Shown here: one piece after another, positions 6,028-14,717 of the stretch
How positions within the stretch are numbered: the first letter of the stretch is position 1
How the letters are laid out: each line of letters begins with the position of its first letter
Origin: a virus
Reading direction: 5' to 3' (one strand)
IMG/VR virus record: IMGVR_UViG_3300042473_000613
Coordinates: 1-24,356 of that record
DNA: 24,356 bases
Notes under the pieces: model-generated
Told to the model about the DNA's origin: nothing
What the model saw: the letters and a program-made list of their open reading frames with translations, nothing else
Databases searched by the model: none
Position numbers and translations under genes: made by a program

Positions 6028-6044
6028 ATTAAATTAATTAAAAT
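6022..6044. promoter_or_regulatory. Perfect 23-bp palindrome, candidate operator
   Basis: ATTTTAATTAA (6022-6032), one base, TTAATTAAAAT (6034-6044): 11-bp perfect arms running from inside the -7 box to the base before the start codon. All A/T, so chance is more likely than for a mixed sequence, but the length and placement suit a repressor site or an RNA hairpin covering the start region. Confidence 0.4.
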
Positions 6045-6737
6045 ATGAAATTGATTGCGCCTAGTAATAAGGTTATTATAAAAGTGGATTTGGAAAGTAA
6101 GAATAGTCACACTTTTAAAGATGGTACAAAAATTAGACTAGAAAGGATATATGATAATTTTAACATGAGATATGTTAAGCCTGTTAATGGTATTGTGGTT
6201 AATGGAAAAGATATACCGGAAGGAGCTGAAATTCTTATTCATCACAATTCAACTCACGACACCTACAAGATATTTAATTATCAAAAGCCAACCACAGAGG
6301 CTTCATCGGATGTTCAATATTTTTCTATCCCAATAGAGGAATGTTTTTTATGGAGAGAAGGAAAAGGTTCTTCATGGAACGCTCTAAACGGGTTTATCAC
6401 AGCCTTGCGTATATTTAAACCATATACAGGAATTATGGAAGGAGTAGAGCCTCAATTAATGAAAAATAAGCTGTATATAACAAGCGGCGAATTAACTGGT
6501 AATGTGGTAACAACCGTAATCTCAAGTGATTATGAGATAATCTATCAAAATGATGACGGAACAGAAGGTAAGATTATTAGATTAAGATATTTTAACGATG
6601 GTAGCGATAGGAACGAAGTAATAGCCGTAGAGCATCATTTAACAGAAATGGTTATAAGCGGCGAGTTGTTAGTAGGCTATAGCAAATCAGATGCTACCAA
6701 ATTGGTAACAATTTCAACCCCAGAAATATGTCAATAG
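6045..6737 (+). CDS. Possible GroES-fold protein at the head of the structural unit
   Basis: 230-aa protein of unknown function. The N-terminal 80 residues (LIAPSNKVIIKVDLESKN, KIRLERIYDN, VNGIVVNGKDIPEGAEILIHH) recall GroES: a P-x-x-x-K-VI-V-K start, an exposed segment, then a G-I-V-V turn and a 'GAEILI' strand. It is longer than GroES, and residues 90-230 (FSIPIEECFLWRE and a beta-rich C-terminal part) match nothing I know. It opens the rightward packaging unit behind a promoter-like element and overlaps the next gene by 10 nt. It could be a co-chaperonin-like assembly factor or a structural beta-barrel. The GroES resemblance is weak; a clearer GroES is encoded at 17176. Confidence 0.55.
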   Translation: MKLIAPSNKVIIKVDLESKNSHTFKDGTKIRLERIYDNFNMRYVKPVNGIVVNGKDIPEGAEILIHHNSTHDTYKIFNYQKPTTEASSDVQYFSIPIEECFLWREGKGSSWNALNGFITALRIFKPYTGIMEGVEPQLMKNKLYITSGELTGNVVTTVISSDYEIIYQNDDGTEGKIIRLRYFNDGSDRNEVIAVEHHLTEMVISGELLVGYSKSDATKLVTISTPEICQ

Positions 6738-7117
6738 GATTAGAAAATATAATTAAAGATTTAGAAAAGCAAGTTGCTTATTTGCAAGGAAAAAATGCTT
6801 ATTACGAGCAAGATGGTATTGGGAAACTATATCATGCTTTAAATAGGAAAGCCAACGAAATGGCTGAATTGTTAAACAAGACTAGTCTTACAGCAATTGA
6901 TATTGATGATCCAAAGATTAAGACATTTGAAAGGTTGCAAAAGATATGGGTAGATGCAGGTACTATTTCTGCTTCAATAAAAGCATTAGAAGTATTAGCT
7001 GGGATAAATCAAGAAGTAGCTGCTGATAAAAAAGAAATAGTTCAAGTTGTTAAAAAGCCGTTTTCTCCCGAAAACATGGCTGATGCGGTTGGTGAATTAG
7101 CTGGTAAAAAATTATAA
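6728..7117 (+). CDS. Possible terminase small subunit (by position)
   Basis: 129-aa, mainly helical protein. The N-terminus LENIIKDLEKQVAYLQGKNA is coiled-coil-like, a helical middle follows (MAELLNKTSL, KIKTFERLQKIW), then SIKALEVLAGINQEV and a basic, flexible C-terminus. It lies directly upstream of the terminase large subunit with a 2-nt gap and overlaps the previous gene, the classic terS position. Oligomerising helices also fit a small terminase ring. I see no clear helix-turn-helix, which many TerS proteins have, so the call rests on place and character only. An alternative is a structural or assembly protein. Confidence 0.5.
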   Translation: MSIGLENIIKDLEKQVAYLQGKNAYYEQDGIGKLYHALNRKANEMAELLNKTSLTAIDIDDPKIKTFERLQKIWVDAGTISASIKALEVLAGINQEVAADKKEIVQVVKKPFSPENMADAVGELAGKKL

Positions 7118-7119
7118 TT

Positions 7120-9165
7120 ATGTACGAAAAAATTGAAGGAGGAACTATAATTGATGTTCAAGGTTTAATGTGCAATTTACCTCCGGAAGGTTATGTTTAT
7201 AATATAATAACAAAGCAGTTAGAGCATAGAGGGGTGTACGAAAGGTCTAAAAATAAAGAGGAGCAATATTGGAAAAGAATCGCAATGCCTAGTTGGTATT
7301 CAGATACGATGAAGAAGTGGGATGAGTTTGACAAAAAGAAAAAGGACGACGAGTCTGAATTTTATGACGAAAAGCTTGAAGAATTTAAAAGACAAGAGTG
7401 GGATAGAAGATTGAATGGATTTTGGTATATGAATAATGGCGTTCCGTTATATTTAACGGGGATGCATTACTTATATTTACAATGGTGGTCAATAGATATT
7501 GGTTATCCTAAATTCAGGATTCCAGACTTGGAAAAGTTCTATTTTATGGATTATTGTATTCAAGACCCATTGTGTATGGGGATGCTTGAAGTAACTAAAA
7601 GGCGTTTTGGTAAATCATTTGTGGCGGGATTGTTTGTTACCGAATATACGACTAGGACTAAAATGACCAATGGAGGTATTCAGTCTAAAACGGGTTCTGA
7701 TGCTAAAAAATTCTTTGCCAAAACAGTGGTAAATCCATTTAGAAGATTGCCTAAATTCTTTAGACCAGAATACGATATGTCTTTGGGGGTTAATCCAAAG
7801 TCAGAAATGAGATTTCAAAAAACGAATGTAAGAGGTAAGAAAGCGGAGGAAAATGTAGATAAAGATGAATTGGGTTCAGTTATTGACCACCAATCAGCCG
7901 ATACGGTTGCCTATGATGGACAGAAGCTACACAGATATGTGGCGGATGAGTGTGGTAAAACTACTGAAGTGAATGTCTATGATAGACACGAGGTTGTGCG
8001 TTATTGCTTATTAGATGACGAAGGTCAAATCATTGGTAAGGCGCTTTATACAACTACGGTAGAGAAACTTACAACTGAAAAGGATGGAGTTCAAGCAGCT
8101 TTTAAGTTATTATGGGAAGAAAGTAATCAAGATAAAAGACAAGAAAATGGAACCACCTCTAGCGGTCTTTATAGATTTTTTATGTCTGCAAAGCGTACAA
8201 GAAACTTTGACGACTTTGGATTCCCAGACCAAGATAAAACATTGGATCAGATTTTAGCAGATAGGGAAACGGTTAAAAATAACCCAAGAGCGTTATCTGC
8301 TCGTATTAGAAAAGAGCCGCTAACTATTGACGAAGCTTTTAGTACAGATTCCGATAAGTGTATTTTTAATGTAATGAACATAGGCGCAAGGGAGCTTTCT
8401 TTAAAAGAAAACCCAGTATTAAAGCGTCATGTTTATTTCTATAGAGATATAGATCAAGTAGTTAGGTGGAGAACTATAACAGACAAAGAGCAAGATTTCC
8501 ATTGGGTAATTACTCAATTTCCACCAAAGGGAGAAGAGAATAAGCACAAACATGACTTGTCATCTAGGAAGCCAACTAGAACAGATGACGGAGCAATAGC
8601 GATTGATGGTTATAGCAATAGTCAAGGTGGTAAATATGGTTCAAAAGCATCTGCATGGATTGGAAGAAGATATAATTTATTAGACCCATCAAATACAGGG
8701 AAAGCAATTGGGCATTTGTACGGCAGACCTCAAATCAAAGAAACCTTACACGAGCAAGTAATGTTAGCCGCTGAATTTTATGGTTATCAAGCTTGGTATG
8801 AGCATAATAGTGATGATTATCTTTCTTATTTTAGAGATAGAGGAAGGGTTGGTTATTTAGGTTCTTATCCTTTTGGAGCAATGGACCCAAATAAAAGAGA
8901 TGCAGATAGACACAAGGGATTCCCAACAACGCCATTTAGTTTAACCAAACAGACAGATGTCGGGATTATGTATTTTGAATATCACATAGATTCTATAGAT
9001 TTTGAAAACTTATTAGAAGATGCGAAGCAATTTGATCCAAATAATAGAACAGAATTTGACCAAACGGTATCATTTTTAATGTTATTAGTTTGCTTAATGG
9101 AGCCTGTTCAGAAACAACAAATGAAAGAACCTTTGGTAAAAAGTTACAGTCCCAGCTTTAATTAA
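7120..9165 (+). CDS. terL: Terminase large subunit
   Basis: 681-aa DNA-packaging motor. The ATPase domain has a Walker A-type loop in EVTKRRFGKSFVAG (about 157-170), the KRRxGKS form common in phage terminases. Walker B with the catalytic Glu is YVADECGK (about 273-280), and a coupling-type YTTT segment follows near 308-311. The C-terminal nuclease (about 485-660) shows acidic clusters: AIAIDGYSNSQGG near 492-504, WYEHNSDDYL near 559-568 and the late YFEYHIDSIDFENLLED region. The length is normal for TerL. It translocates DNA into the procapsid through the portal encoded next and cuts the concatemer. The N-terminal 90 residues are charged and Lys/Glu-rich. There is good confidence in the family, less in each nuclease residue. 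Confidence 0.93.
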   Translation: MYEKIEGGTIIDVQGLMCNLPPEGYVYNIITKQLEHRGVYERSKNKEEQYWKRIAMPSWYSDTMKKWDEFDKKKKDDESEFYDEKLEEFKRQEWDRRLNGFWYMNNGVPLYLTGMHYLYLQWWSIDIGYPKFRIPDLEKFYFMDYCIQDPLCMGMLEVTKRRFGKSFVAGLFVTEYTTRTKMTNGGIQSKTGSDAKKFFAKTVVNPFRRLPKFFRPEYDMSLGVNPKSEMRFQKTNVRGKKAEENVDKDELGSVIDHQSADTVAYDGQKLHRYVADECGKTTEVNVYDRHEVVRYCLLDDEGQIIGKALYTTTVEKLTTEKDGVQAAFKLLWEESNQDKRQENGTTSSGLYRFFMSAKRTRNFDDFGFPDQDKTLDQILADRETVKNNPRALSARIRKEPLTIDEAFSTDSDKCIFNVMNIGARELSLKENPVLKRHVYFYRDIDQVVRWRTITDKEQDFHWVITQFPPKGEENKHKHDLSSRKPTRTDDGAIAIDGYSNSQGGKYGSKASAWIGRRYNLLDPSNTGKAIGHLYGRPQIKETLHEQVMLAAEFYGYQAWYEHNSDDYLSYFRDRGRVGYLGSYPFGAMDPNKRDADRHKGFPTTPFSLTKQTDVGIMYFEYHIDSIDFENLLEDAKQFDPNNRTEFDQTVSFLMLLVCLMEPVQKQQMKEPLVKSYSPSFN

Positions 9166-9198
9166 TTAAATTTTTTAATAAATTTTCTTAATATTTAG

Positions 9199-9206
9199 TA
9201 TATTTG
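9199..9206 (+). promoter_or_regulatory. -7 box upstream of the portal gene
   Basis: TATATTTG, an exact TAnnTTTG match in the 61-nt gap after terL. Transcription would begin near 9213, about 14 nt before the TTG start at 9227. There is no clear -33 TTTG 19 nt upstream, only T-rich sequence. Confidence 0.45.
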
Positions 9207-9226
9207 ACACATAAAATTGATATAAA

Positions 9227-11599
9227 TTGTCAGATAGCCCATTATACATAAGCGCAGGAAATACTAGTGGTCAGTCTTTGAAGGACTTTCAGTTGACTAC
9301 TGATGTCCCGTCTAAATCAGATTTTGAATATGGAAAAAGAGTGGCGCAAAATATTTACTCAACCATTTATGGCAATCAAACTTATTTTTGGCTTCGCAAT
9401 AATCGTTTTAGAAAAAACAGACAAATTGCTAATGGAAAAATAGACATGAGTGTTTTTCTTGACAGATTGGAGATGAATAGCAAGGCTAATTATGTAAATA
9501 TAAATTGGAAATCAATTATTATTGGTAATACAATTGTTGCTAGATTAGTTGGTGCATGGATGAGTAGAAAAGAAAAGATAACTGTTACAGCAGTTGATGC
9601 AACATCTGCAAAAAAGAAAAAAGAAATTGTAGATGAGGCTGAATTTATTTATCAAAATAAAGAAGTGCTTGCGCAATTACAACAAGAATCAGGGATACCA
9701 ATTATTCCTGAAGATCAATTCATAGCAGAAGATAAAGATGATTTAGATATTTGGACAACTGAATTTAATCACTTACCAGAAGAAATACTTTACAGCCTTG
9801 GTTGTAATAATGTTTTTGCTGCTAATGGATGGGATGATGTTTTAAAACAAAGAATATTACACGATTCAGCGGAAGTTGGATTAGTGTGTACTTATACTTG
9901 GATGGATGAATTAGGTGAAGTTCATGTTCAATGGATTAGACCAGAGAACGCAATTTATTCTTATTCTGATTTCCCTGATTTTAGAGATACTACTTATAGA
10001 GGTCATATTGTATCAATGAAGATTAGTGAATTGAGAGCAAGATATAGTAAAGCTAATGGCGGAACTTTAACAGAAGAAGAAATATTTAGAATAGCTCAAT
10101 CTTCAAAAGAATACCAATTAACAGATAAGTTAAAATGGATGCAAGATTGGAATGTGGCTTGGTTAAGACCTTATGATGAATGGAATATTGATTTAATGAA
10201 CTTTGAAATTAGAACTTTAGATTCTGATGGATATACTGTTACCAAAACTAAAAAGAATGGTAGCACTATTATCAGAAAAGGTAAAACAGAAAAGTTAGAT
10301 GACAATCAAGAATATGTAGAAGAGAAGAAGTGGAATATATACAATGGCGTTTATTGCCCTGTATTGCAGATGATGATAGAGTGGGGTGTCAAGAAGAATA
10401 TGATTCGCCCACAAGACCCTAAAGAATTAGGAAATGCAGAATTTTCATATAGCTTCTATATGTACGACCCTTACGATATGCGTAATGTGGCTGTGCCTGA
10501 AAAAATAGAAGAACCTATTGAGCAAATGATTTTGGCTAGACTGAAGATACAACAAATGGTTGCCAAGATGGTGCCAGCAGGTGCTTCAATTGATGTTGAT
10601 GCATTGCAAGAATTAGATTTAGGATTAGGAGATTCAGTTAAGCCATTAGATGTTCAAAAGATTTGGGAACAAACTGGTAAACTTTATTATCGTGGTAGAG
10701 ATGCCGAAGGTAATAGAATACCTGTTCCAATTACAGAATTAGCTAACACAGGATTTGCTCCTCAATTACAAGCTTTAATTCAATTATACCAATTCCATTA
10801 TCAAGTATTAAAAGATGAATTAGGAGAAGATCCAAATTTGATGAATCAAGCTGCTCAACCAAGAGTCGCCGCATCTAATATTGAAGCTTCAAGACAATTA
10901 GCTAATAATGCAACAGAATATATGTACGATGCATATATTTATGTAATGGAAGAAACAGCTAAAAAAGTAGCTTGTTTATTGAATAAGAGTGTAACGCATG
11001 GTGCTAAAAAATATAGAGATATTTTAAAAGAAGAAGATGTTAAGGATAGAAACTTTGTAGCTAAAGTTAAAATGTTGCCTACCGATATGGAAATTGCCAA
11101 ATTGGAAGCAATGATGAACAATGCTATAGCAATTAATCCTCAATTTATAATGTATATTGATCCATTTAAGGTAATGAGAATAGCCAAAGAAAATGCATCA
11201 TTAGCTGAACTTTATTTTAGACAAGCGCAGAAGAAATTTATAAAAACAGAACAAGAAAAAGCTCAAGCAAATAGTGAACAAAATGCTCAAGTTCAACAAG
11301 CAAGTATGCAAGCTAAAATGCAAGCTGATACGATTTTAGATGGTAAAAGAGCATTGGCGAAAGAAAAGGAAATTATTTTGCAAGGGGTGTTTGATTTAGC
11401 TAAAGCCAATATACCAGTTCCAGCCGAATTGCAACAAGTGGTGGCTAGTATGTTGCAAAATGTAAGTGTGCCAATAGCTGTTCAAAACCAACAGCAGGAG
11501 CAAGCCTTGATGCAACAACAGCAACAAGCTGAACAACAACAGCAAATGGAACAGGGACAATCACAAGAACAACCACAAGAACAATTACAAACAGTTTAA
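9227..11599 (+). CDS. Portal protein
   Basis: 790-aa protein with the size, order (immediately after terL) and character of a portal, the dodecameric channel for DNA in the capsid vertex. Residues about 40-130 (YGNQTYFWLRNNRFRKNRQI, NINWKSIIIGNTIVARLVGAW) match the beginning of large portals of short-tailed Bacteroidota phages. The middle has alternating beta and helix (WIRPENAIYSYSDFPDFRDT, MYDPYDMRNVAVPEKIEEPI). Helical C-terminal sequence ends in a Gln-rich coiled coil (about 735-790), perhaps a barrel extension. The start is TTG at 9227: an in-frame TGA precedes it at 9218-9220 and the first ATG is about 74 residues in. The -7 box just upstream suggests separate transcription. Portal identity is inferred from position and similarity of character. 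Confidence 0.8.
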   Translation: MSDSPLYISAGNTSGQSLKDFQLTTDVPSKSDFEYGKRVAQNIYSTIYGNQTYFWLRNNRFRKNRQIANGKIDMSVFLDRLEMNSKANYVNINWKSIIIGNTIVARLVGAWMSRKEKITVTAVDATSAKKKKEIVDEAEFIYQNKEVLAQLQQESGIPIIPEDQFIAEDKDDLDIWTTEFNHLPEEILYSLGCNNVFAANGWDDVLKQRILHDSAEVGLVCTYTWMDELGEVHVQWIRPENAIYSYSDFPDFRDTTYRGHIVSMKISELRARYSKANGGTLTEEEIFRIAQSSKEYQLTDKLKWMQDWNVAWLRPYDEWNIDLMNFEIRTLDSDGYTVTKTKKNGSTIIRKGKTEKLDDNQEYVEEKKWNIYNGVYCPVLQMMIEWGVKKNMIRPQDPKELGNAEFSYSFYMYDPYDMRNVAVPEKIEEPIEQMILARLKIQQMVAKMVPAGASIDVDALQELDLGLGDSVKPLDVQKIWEQTGKLYYRGRDAEGNRIPVPITELANTGFAPQLQALIQLYQFHYQVLKDELGEDPNLMNQAAQPRVAASNIEASRQLANNATEYMYDAYIYVMEETAKKVACLLNKSVTHGAKKYRDILKEEDVKDRNFVAKVKMLPTDMEIAKLEAMMNNAIAINPQFIMYIDPFKVMRIAKENASLAELYFRQAQKKFIKTEQEKAQANSEQNAQVQQASMQAKMQADTILDGKRALAKEKEIILQGVFDLAKANIPVPAELQQVVASMLQNVSVPIAVQNQQQEQALMQQQQQAEQQQQMEQGQSQEQPQEQLQTV

Positions 11600-11610
11600 A
11601 ATAAAATAAA

Positions 11611-11997
11611 ATGGCAAATGCAACTAAAATATTAATCAGACTGACTAAATTTAGTTCAAAAATTAGTAATGTTATTGATTGCACAGCGCAATTCAATGCA
11701 GCAGATAGTTTTTATCAAGATTTATCAGGATGGGATGTAGCCGTAGTTCAATTAGTAAACCCCGGAACTACTATACTTTTTAAAACAACCAATGACGATG
11801 GTTCTGTAACAAGTCAAGTATTGCCTGCACCAGAAGTGCCTGAATATTGGACTACAGTTTTAGGAGTTAATTTAACAACAAAAACAGATGTATCATCGTT
11901 AGCAACTACGGGTATTGTTAGTTTTGGTATTATAGGAAAGTACTTGCAATTAATTGCTGCTGGTGCAACCACTACTACTACCACTGCGGCACCTTAA
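11611..11997 (+). CDS. Small virion-type protein ending in a Thr-Ala-Pro tail (128 aa)
   Basis: 128-aa protein between portal and scaffold genes. Residues 1-118 are beta-rich with few charges after the basic start (ATKILIRLTKFSSKISNV; GWDVAVVQLVNPGTTILFKT), which fits a compact head decoration or head-tip protein. The last nine residues are TTTTTTAAP, and the gene ends GCG GCA CCT TAA, nearly the same nucleotides as the end of the 114-aa protein at 5595. Its body shows no evident similarity to the 5298/5595 pair. The position inside the head gene cluster supports a virion role. The identity of the fold is unknown to me, and receptor binding, glycan carriage or decoration are all possible. Confidence 0.75.
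   Translation: MANATKILIRLTKFSSKISNVIDCTAQFNAADSFYQDLSGWDVAVVQLVNPGTTILFKTTNDDGSVTSQVLPAPEVPEYWTTVLGVNLTTKTDVSSLATTGIVSFGIIGKYLQLIAAGATTTTTTAAP
11968..11994 (+). repeat. Short Thr-codon tract with Ala-Ala-Pro end
   Basis: Six mixed ACN codons followed by GCG GCA CCT and the stop codon. It is the shortest member of the five-tract family in this window. Confidence 0.8.
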
Positions 11998-12019
11998 AAT
12001 AGAAACCAAATAAGCATTT

Positions 12020-13168
12020 ATGCCAGAGAATAACCCAGCAGCTCCAATGGAGCTTGCAGCAGGCTTCAATCCGTTTTCGGATGACAATGCACCACAAGTG
12101 CAAAATAAGGTAGAAGAAGCCCCTATCTTAAATGAGCAACAAGCTCCTACTCAACAAGAGGGAACAAAAGTAGAGGAACCATCTTCAGCTCCTCAAACTT
12201 CTTTTGATCCAAATCAATTTGTAAAAGAAAGATTTGGATTTGAAAGTGTAGAGCAAGCTGAAGAAGAATTTAAGAGATTTAAAGAACCTAAAGAGGAATT
12301 TAAATTTCAAGATGACATGAGTAAAACATTGTTTGATGCTATTAAAGAAGGCAAAACAGATGATGTTTATCAAATCCTGAATCAACAAAAAAGATTAGAC
12401 AAGTTAATTTCAAATGAATTAACTCCTGATTTAGCTGTTGATATTATAAAGACGAATATTCAGAATAAATACAAAGATTTAACTTCAGATGAGGTTGACC
12501 TTTTGTTTTATGACCAATATTTCGTACCTTCAAAGCCTGAACAAGGTTACGATGAATCCGATGAGGATTATGCTACCAAGGTTAAAACATGGCAATCACA
12601 AGTAGATTATCTAGACAAGAAAATGATGATTGAGGCGAAAGTGATTAGACCTGAATTAACTAAATTAAAAAGTGAATTAAAGCTACCTGATATTTATGGA
12701 GAGGCAGAGCAAGAGGCTAATTCAAGAGAAGAACTTGAGAATATGCAACAAGCTAGGTCAGTCTATGAAAAAACACTTGATTCTGATTTCCAATCCTTCA
12801 GCGGATTCACAGTATCGGTAAAAGACGAGGATGTCGAAATACCGATTTCTTTCAATGTAGCTGAAGATGAAAGGTTGGCAATGAAGAACAGCTTGGCAGA
12901 TTTTGATAGTGATTCTTATTTTGGAGAAAGATGGTTCGCCGAGGATGGTAAGCCAAAAGTTCAACAAATGATGGCAGATAAATATTTGCTTGAGAATTAC
13001 AACAAAATACTACAAAAAGTGGCAAATGAAGCAGCTTCCCAAAGGATGCTTGCTCATCTTAAAAAAACAGGTAATATTAATATCAACCAACCCACCCCAC
13101 AAGGTACGCCAACACCAAACGCTAATGCCGAAAGGGATAGATTAGCAGCTTGGGCGTTTAGTTCGTAA
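12020..13168 (+). CDS. Putative head scaffold protein
   Basis: 382-aa protein directly upstream of the major capsid gene, the usual scaffold position. Its composition fits: an acidic, Pro/Gln/Glu-rich disordered N-terminus (about 1-65; FNPFSDDNAPQVQNKVEEA), then helical, highly charged sequence (VEQAEEEFKRFKEPKEEFKF; DEVDLLFYDQYFVP; LDKKMMIEAKVIRPELTKLK). There is a middle beta-like stretch (GFTVSVKDEDVEIPISF) and a C-terminus with Asn/Pro/Gln repeats ending in RDRLAAWAFSS. Scaffolds form a temporary internal core around which capsid protein assembles; the short basic or aromatic C-terminus often contacts the shell. No protease motif is seen. The call rests on location and composition, since scaffolds diverge fast. 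Confidence 0.65.
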   Translation: MPENNPAAPMELAAGFNPFSDDNAPQVQNKVEEAPILNEQQAPTQQEGTKVEEPSSAPQTSFDPNQFVKERFGFESVEQAEEEFKRFKEPKEEFKFQDDMSKTLFDAIKEGKTDDVYQILNQQKRLDKLISNELTPDLAVDIIKTNIQNKYKDLTSDEVDLLFYDQYFVPSKPEQGYDESDEDYATKVKTWQSQVDYLDKKMMIEAKVIRPELTKLKSELKLPDIYGEAEQEANSREELENMQQARSVYEKTLDSDFQSFSGFTVSVKDEDVEIPISFNVAEDERLAMKNSLADFDSDSYFGERWFAEDGKPKVQQMMADKYLLENYNKILQKVANEAASQRMLAHLKKTGNININQPTPQGTPTPNANAERDRLAAWAFSS

Positions 13169-13216
13169 CTTAAACATTGCCCTTGGGGAAGGTATTAAAA
13201 ACAAAAATCAAATATC

Positions 13217-14626
13217 ATGGCAGGAATACCTACCTCGAATATTTTGCAGCCGGGTGCTATCTCGTTGCAAACACAGAATAGGCAACTTATGGTTGACCTA
13301 CAATTATTAACTCCTCAATATTACAAACAATATACTGAAAAGTATGGTAATGAGGATTTTACATGGTGGTTAGCCGCTCATAGCGGTATGGAAGAAGTTA
13401 AAAACCAAAACTTTTTCTGGTTTGAAAACAGAGGTAAATTAATGCCTGCTGTTACAAATAACGGAACAGTAGCTGCTGCCGTTGGCGCAACTATTACTTT
13501 AACTTTAGGAGCAGAGGCTTACTACAACAGTGGTACTCAAACTCCTTTAAGAGTTGATGAAACCTTGCGTGTTGCATCTTCAAATATTGAAGGTGTTATT
13601 TTATCAATTAATAGTACTACTCCGTATGCATTTACTTTCACAGTTGCTCCTAAATTAACAACTCAAAGATTCGCTTCTGCAGGTTCAACTGACTTGTTAG
13701 CTGGTGAGGTTTTATTATTTGGTGGTGACGCAGACGCTGGTGAAGCTTCTACTCAAATCAATCCTTTAATCCAATTGGATGAAAGATATGATAACAACAT
13801 TACGCAAATTCGTGATGGTTGGAGCAATACCGATTTAGCTCAAATGGCTGATACTTTTTATGAGTATCCTGTTTCTGCTGATATGGCTGCTAATGGCGTT
13901 AGTGCTTTCACTTACAAAGGAATGTACAAGACTCTTGTTCGTTTCAAGAATAATGTTGAAGCAAAATTAATGCGTGGTAATGCTCAAAACAATACTGCAA
14001 TTAATAATTCTGTAGGTACAGAAGGTATTATCCCTAAAGTAGTAGCTGATGGTGAAACTGTAGGATATACTCCGGGTACTTTGGATATTGCTAAATTGCA
14101 TGAAATCACTCGTATTATGGATGTTAACGGTTGTGCAAAGCAATCTGCTTGGTTAACTGATATCTTCCAAAGACAAGACTTCAGTGATGGTATCTTCGCT
14201 GCTTACCCAGCTGGTGCTTTCGTTTATGGTCAAGGTGAAAAATCAAAAGAAGCTTCTGTTGCTTACGGATTCCAAGAAATCTTCATTGATGGATATTTAT
14301 TATCTGTTAAGAAGTATTCTCAATTCAACACAGAGGTTACAACTGGTTTAACTCCAAATGTAGATTACTTCCGTAATTTCGGTTTAATCTATCCAATGGG
14401 CGAAACAAAGGATAGCAGAACTGCTCAAGCATACAAGAACATCACAGTTATGTACCAAGAGCCGCCTAAAGGTGGAACTGTTGGTAACGGTATTCGTGTA
14501 TGGCAGTTTGGTGGTGGTTCTCCTAACCCAACTGATGGTACAATGACAAACCAAATCGCAATGATTACATATCGTGCGACTCGTGTTTGTGCTGCGAACC
14601 AATTCATCATTGTTCAAGGTAACTAA
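13217..14626 (+). CDS. Major capsid protein
   Basis: 469-aa protein with the size, position and composition of a HK97-fold major capsid protein. It is rich in Ala, Gly, Thr, Asn and aromatic residues and low in charge clusters. Blocks reading like capsid segments are MVDLQLLTPQYYKQYTEKYG near 30, WWLAAHSGMEEVKNQNFFWF near 52-71, a beta-rich A-domain region (AAVGATITLTLGAEAYYNSG), and YPMGETKDSRTAQAYKNITV near 394-413. It follows the putative scaffold and precedes a strong hairpin, so it can be expressed at high level. Its codons look more often C- or G-ended (for example GGT and ATC) than in neighbouring genes, as expected for a very abundant product. There is no decoration domain or Thr tract. 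Confidence 0.8.
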   Translation: MAGIPTSNILQPGAISLQTQNRQLMVDLQLLTPQYYKQYTEKYGNEDFTWWLAAHSGMEEVKNQNFFWFENRGKLMPAVTNNGTVAAAVGATITLTLGAEAYYNSGTQTPLRVDETLRVASSNIEGVILSINSTTPYAFTFTVAPKLTTQRFASAGSTDLLAGEVLLFGGDADAGEASTQINPLIQLDERYDNNITQIRDGWSNTDLAQMADTFYEYPVSADMAANGVSAFTYKGMYKTLVRFKNNVEAKLMRGNAQNNTAINNSVGTEGIIPKVVADGETVGYTPGTLDIAKLHEITRIMDVNGCAKQSAWLTDIFQRQDFSDGIFAAYPAGAFVYGQGEKSKEASVAYGFQEIFIDGYLLSVKKYSQFNTEVTTGLTPNVDYFRNFGLIYPMGETKDSRTAQAYKNITVMYQEPPKGGTVGNGIRVWQFGGGSPNPTDGTMTNQIAMITYRATRVCAANQFIIVQGN

Positions 14627-14660
14627 TTAACGCGCATTTGCGCTGTTGATACATTAATCG

Positions 14661-14691
14661 GGTAGGGGCAACTTTATTGATTGTCCCTACC
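14661..14691 (+). terminator. Hairpin after the major capsid gene
   Basis: GGTAGGGGCAA (14661-14671) pairs with TTGTCCCTACC (14681-14691), 11 bp with one G-U, 9-nt loop. The following TATTTTAAA is only a weak U tract, so it may act as a partial terminator or as a 3' stabiliser of the capsid mRNA. The 91-nt gap holds no gene. Confidence 0.65.
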
Positions 14692-14717
14692 TATTTTAAA
14701 CATTAAAATAACCATTT

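Noticed and set aside
14384-14617. Minus-strand open frames inside the capsid gene
   Set aside because: Shadows of the strongly coding plus strand; no terminator or promoter and composition unlike a protein.
14632-14643. GCGC-ATTT-GCGC hairpin after the capsid gene
   Set aside because: Only a 4-bp stem; the longer hairpin at 14661-14691 is the credible element.
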